Made by a program: the position numbers and the translations under genes. Below, piece by piece: positions 62,857 to 64,000 of a stretch of 64,000 nt of DNA (positions within the stretch are counted from its first letter, which is position 1; each line of letters starts with the position of its first letter). The notes under the pieces were generated by a model. The model saw only the letters and a program-made list of their open reading frames with translations, made no database searches and was not told the DNA's origin. Location of the stretch: contig NZ_SJER01000001.1 in assembly GCF_004785955.1 (NCBI RefSeq), positions 1 through 64,000 of the forward strand, in the 5' to 3' direction. This DNA comes from Halostella litorea. GTDB taxonomy: Archaea > Halobacteriota > Halobacteria > Halobacteriales > Natronoarchaeaceae.

Positions 62857-62874
62857 ACCCCACGTTTCCAATGC
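62857..62874 (-). repeat. Origin recognition box, left-facing
   Basis: On the minus strand it reads GCATTGGAAACGTGGGGT, matching the GGAAAC-N3-GGGGT core and the GCATTGG prefix of the right-hand boxes. It is inverted relative to them across the AT-rich zone. Confidence 0.8.
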
Positions 62875-62933
62875 TATCGTGGGAGGGGAGGTGGCCGTGT
62901 GAGCGACCAGCGGGACGGGGCCGAACTGTGGAG

Positions 62934-62952
62934 TCCCGTTTCCTGTGCTATC
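62934..62952 (-). repeat. Degenerate ORB, left-facing
   Basis: The minus strand reads GATAGCACAGGAAACGGGA. It keeps GATAGCA, GGAAAC and a G-run but has lost the GGGGTGGG string. The neighbouring clear ORB has the same GATAGCA prefix. Confidence 0.45.
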
Positions 62953-63060
62953 CTCGATCCGAATAATGGGTATATTATTTAGAAAACTTTTTACGAAGTG
63001 TAGCGCCAAAAGTTCACTAAGCTAATTGTAAAGATAGAACTGTAACTATACATACACTAG
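62952..63060. other. AT-rich duplex unwinding element
   Basis: This stretch of about 110 bp (AATAATGGGTATATTATTT, then CTTTTTACG, TAATTGTAAAG and ACTATACATACACTAG) is by far the most AT-rich DNA of the window. It lies between inverted ORBs, the expected position of the origin unwinding element. Confidence 0.75.
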
Positions 63061-63063
63061 AGG

Positions 63064-63147
63064 GATCAGATCGATCAGCGTCCGATCAGCGTCCAAGGAT
63101 CGATCCGATCAGCAGTCAGCGTCCGATCCGATCGGCAGTCGAAGATC
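63064..63147. repeat. GATC-dense repeat block inside the origin
   Basis: Ten GATC sites occur in 84 bp, at 63064, 63069, 63073, 63084, 63098, 63102, 63107, 63125, 63130 and 63144. The block includes a perfect tandem 11-mer CGATCAGCGTC (63072-63093) and two near-identical 13-mers CCGATC(A/G)GCAGTC (63105-63117 and 63128-63140). Confidence 0.8.
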
Positions 63148-63220
63148 GACTGGCGGTCGTAGACCGGACGTCTTCCATTGGCGCAAAGGGCGTTCCTCCG
63201 CGGTGTACAGCCCCGGGAAA

Positions 63221-63243
63221 GCATCGGAAACTTGGGGTGGGTG
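63221..63243 (+). repeat. Origin recognition box 1, right side
   Basis: GCATCGGAAAC-TT-GGGGTGGGTG. It is preceded by CCGGGAAA. It has the core GGAAAC and the G-string typical of haloarchaeal ORBs. Confidence 0.85.
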
Positions 63244-63301
63244 GTACGGAGGATCAACCGAGACGGAACGGATACGTAGAGCTACGTATCCCTCCGGAAA
63301 A

Positions 63302-63324
63302 GCATCGGAAACGTAGGGTGGGTG
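63302..63324 (+). repeat. Origin recognition box 2, right side
   Basis: GCATCGGAAAC-GTA-GGGTGGGTG, 81 bp after the first right-hand box and in the same orientation. The G-string has one G replaced. Confidence 0.85.
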
Positions 63325-63361
63325 AAAACCGTTCCCGCACCCCGGCCGACCCGTCCCGGTA

Positions 63362-63384
63362 GCATTGGAAACCCGGGGTGGGTG
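63362..63384 (+). repeat. Origin recognition box 3, right side
   Basis: GCATTGGAAAC-CC-GGGGTGGGTG, 60 bp after the second box, same orientation. Confidence 0.85.
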
Positions 63385-63470
63385 CCAGCAGGCGCGGAGG
63401 ACGAACCCGGTTTCGCCGGCCGCCCCGATATCGTTCCTCGCGCCGGCAGGGAGCCGGTTCCGCCGCCGAA

Positions 63471-63493
63471 GCATCGGAAACGCGGGGTGGACG
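63471..63493 (+). repeat. Origin recognition box 4, right side, at the cdc6 promoter
   Basis: GCATCGGAAAC-GC-GGGGTGGACG, 109 bp after the third box and 43 bp before the orc1/cdc6 ATG. Binding of the initiator here could also repress its own gene, because the TATA-like ACTTATG follows at 63504. Confidence 0.8.
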
Positions 63494-63535
63494 AAACCAC
63501 GCCACTTATGTCCGACCCCTCGAACGTGCGGTACG

Positions 63536-64000
63536 ATGGGAAGTCGAGAGTCAGCAGATATCGCGAAGGAGGTGTTCGAGCAGGAGGACCAGATCTTCGC
63601 CAACAAGCAACTCCTCAGCATCGGACACGTCCCCGAACCCGACCGCATCGTCGGTCGGGACGACGAGATCCGCGACCTCGCCGAGCAGCTCCGCGGAGCG
63701 ATCGAGGGGTATTCGCCGGACAACGTCATCGTCTACGGGAAGACGGGGACCGGGAAGTCGCTCGTGTCGAAGTACGTCATGGGCCGCGCGCGCGACCTCG
63801 CGGAGGACGACGTCGCCGTCGGCACCGCCTACCTCGACTGCTCGGAGGACAACACGGAGACACAGGCGGTCTCGTCGCTTGCCAAGACGCTCAACGACGA
63901 GGCCGCGACGGACATCGCCGTGCCACAGACCGGTCTCAGCACGTCGAAGTACTACAAGCGCCTCTGGGAGATCCTTGACCGGCGGTACGACGTGATGATG
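63536..64000 (+). CDS. orc1: Orc1/Cdc6 replication initiator, N-terminal part
   Basis: The first 155 codons are visible; the gene runs past the window end. This AAA+ initiator binds ORBs and loads MCM. The sequence begins MGSRESADIAKEVFEQEDQI and includes the duplex-contact and N-terminal region HVPEPDRIVGRDDEI. Walker A is YGKTGTGKS at 67-75, and SEDNTETQAVSSLAKTLN follows. The ATG at 63536 is preferred; an ATG at 63508 is in another frame. Its position next to the ORB cluster makes it the cognate initiator of this origin. Confidence 0.93.
   Translation, partial: MGSRESADIAKEVFEQEDQIFANKQLLSIGHVPEPDRIVGRDDEIRDLAEQLRGAIEGYSPDNVIVYGKTGTGKSLVSKYVMGRARDLAEDDVAVGTAYLDCSEDNTETQAVSSLAKTLNDEAATDIAVPQTGLSTSKYYKRLWEILDRRYDVMM

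Larger units (their letters stand above)
62857..63493. other. Chromosomal replication origin (oriC) next to orc1/cdc6
   Basis: The 860-bp gap between DUF5779 and orc1/cdc6 has all parts of a haloarchaeal origin. One clear and one weak ORB face left (62857-62874, 62934-62952). An AT-rich unwinding zone follows (62952-63060), then a GATC-dense repeat block (63064-63147) and four ORBs facing right (63221-63493). Inverted ORBs around an AT-rich element beside a cdc6 gene define active origins in haloarchaea. A further ORB-like TGGAAACTGGAACGGGG lies reversed near 62708-62726. Confidence 0.85.

Noticed and set aside
62857-63493. Spaced repeats that could suggest a CRISPR array
   Set aside because: The repeats are about 20 bp, unevenly spaced (60-109 bp), occur in both orientations and match ORB sequences next to cdc6. 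No cas genes are present.

Overview
The window is a stretch of a GC-rich haloarchaeal (class Halobacteria) chromosome. The evidence is strongly acidic proteins, TATA boxes about 27-31 nt upstream of near-leaderless starts, a PGF-CTERM surface protein, aMBF1, LSm with ribosomal protein L37e, Cdc48, pelota, archaeal Elp3, a HalOD1 domain and an Orc1/Cdc6 gene beside G-string ORB repeats. I see no insertion sequence, prophage or CRISPR array. I cannot name the genus.

Layout. 1-2.4 kb: the end of a GINS replication gene, a peroxiredoxin and a Thr-linker surface protein. 2.4-5 kb: a two-gene chaperone operon (Hsp20-like protein, Cdc48) behind a perfect CTAAC-N5-GTTAG palindrome. 5-12.7 kb: housekeeping genes (panB, cysE, acyl-CoA dehydrogenase, a DHHA1-type AlaX editing protein, aMBF1). 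12.8-15.4 kb: tRNA-Leu(GAG), a CHAT-protease protein and a convergent 45-aa membrane protein. 15.5-32.9 kb: purF, lsm-rpl37e, peptidases, threonine dehydratase, a Cas4-like nuclease/helicase fusion of Dna2 type, LarA, carbonic anhydrase and Lhr. 33-37.5 kb: an MMPL exporter and its TrmB-like regulator. 37.5-43.9 kb: pelA and rqcH (ribosome rescue), then elp3. 44-50.5 kb: a sensor kinase, a DHH-family nucleic-acid protein, small conserved proteins and tatA. 50.6-61.4 kb: branched-chain amino acid synthesis, namely leuB, then leuD-leuC-orf-ilvC-ilvN-ilvB as one minus-strand operon, and leuA. Two plus-strand genes separate leuB from the rest. 61.7-62.7 kb: a ferritin-like protein and DUF5779. 62.86-63.5 kb: a replication origin with inverted ORBs around an AT-rich unwinding region, followed by orc1/cdc6, which runs off the window.

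Most notable. (1) The ilvBNC-leuCD operon has a leader of about 300 nt. It begins with a leaderless 30-codon peptide rich in Val/Leu/Ile whose stop codon lies inside a strong hairpin, an attenuator-like layout. (2) leuA has no usable in-frame start; a +1 shift at a G6 run would join its leaderless ATG to the conserved enzyme. (3) The origin holds ten GATC sites in 84 bp. (4) The hsp20-cdc48 promoter carries a palindrome matching the Archaeoglobus HSR1 heat-shock motif as I remember it. (5) The CHAT protease abuts a tiny one-helix membrane protein. Several small genes (rpl37e, the 45-, 48- and 49-aa proteins and the leader peptide) were read directly from the DNA.
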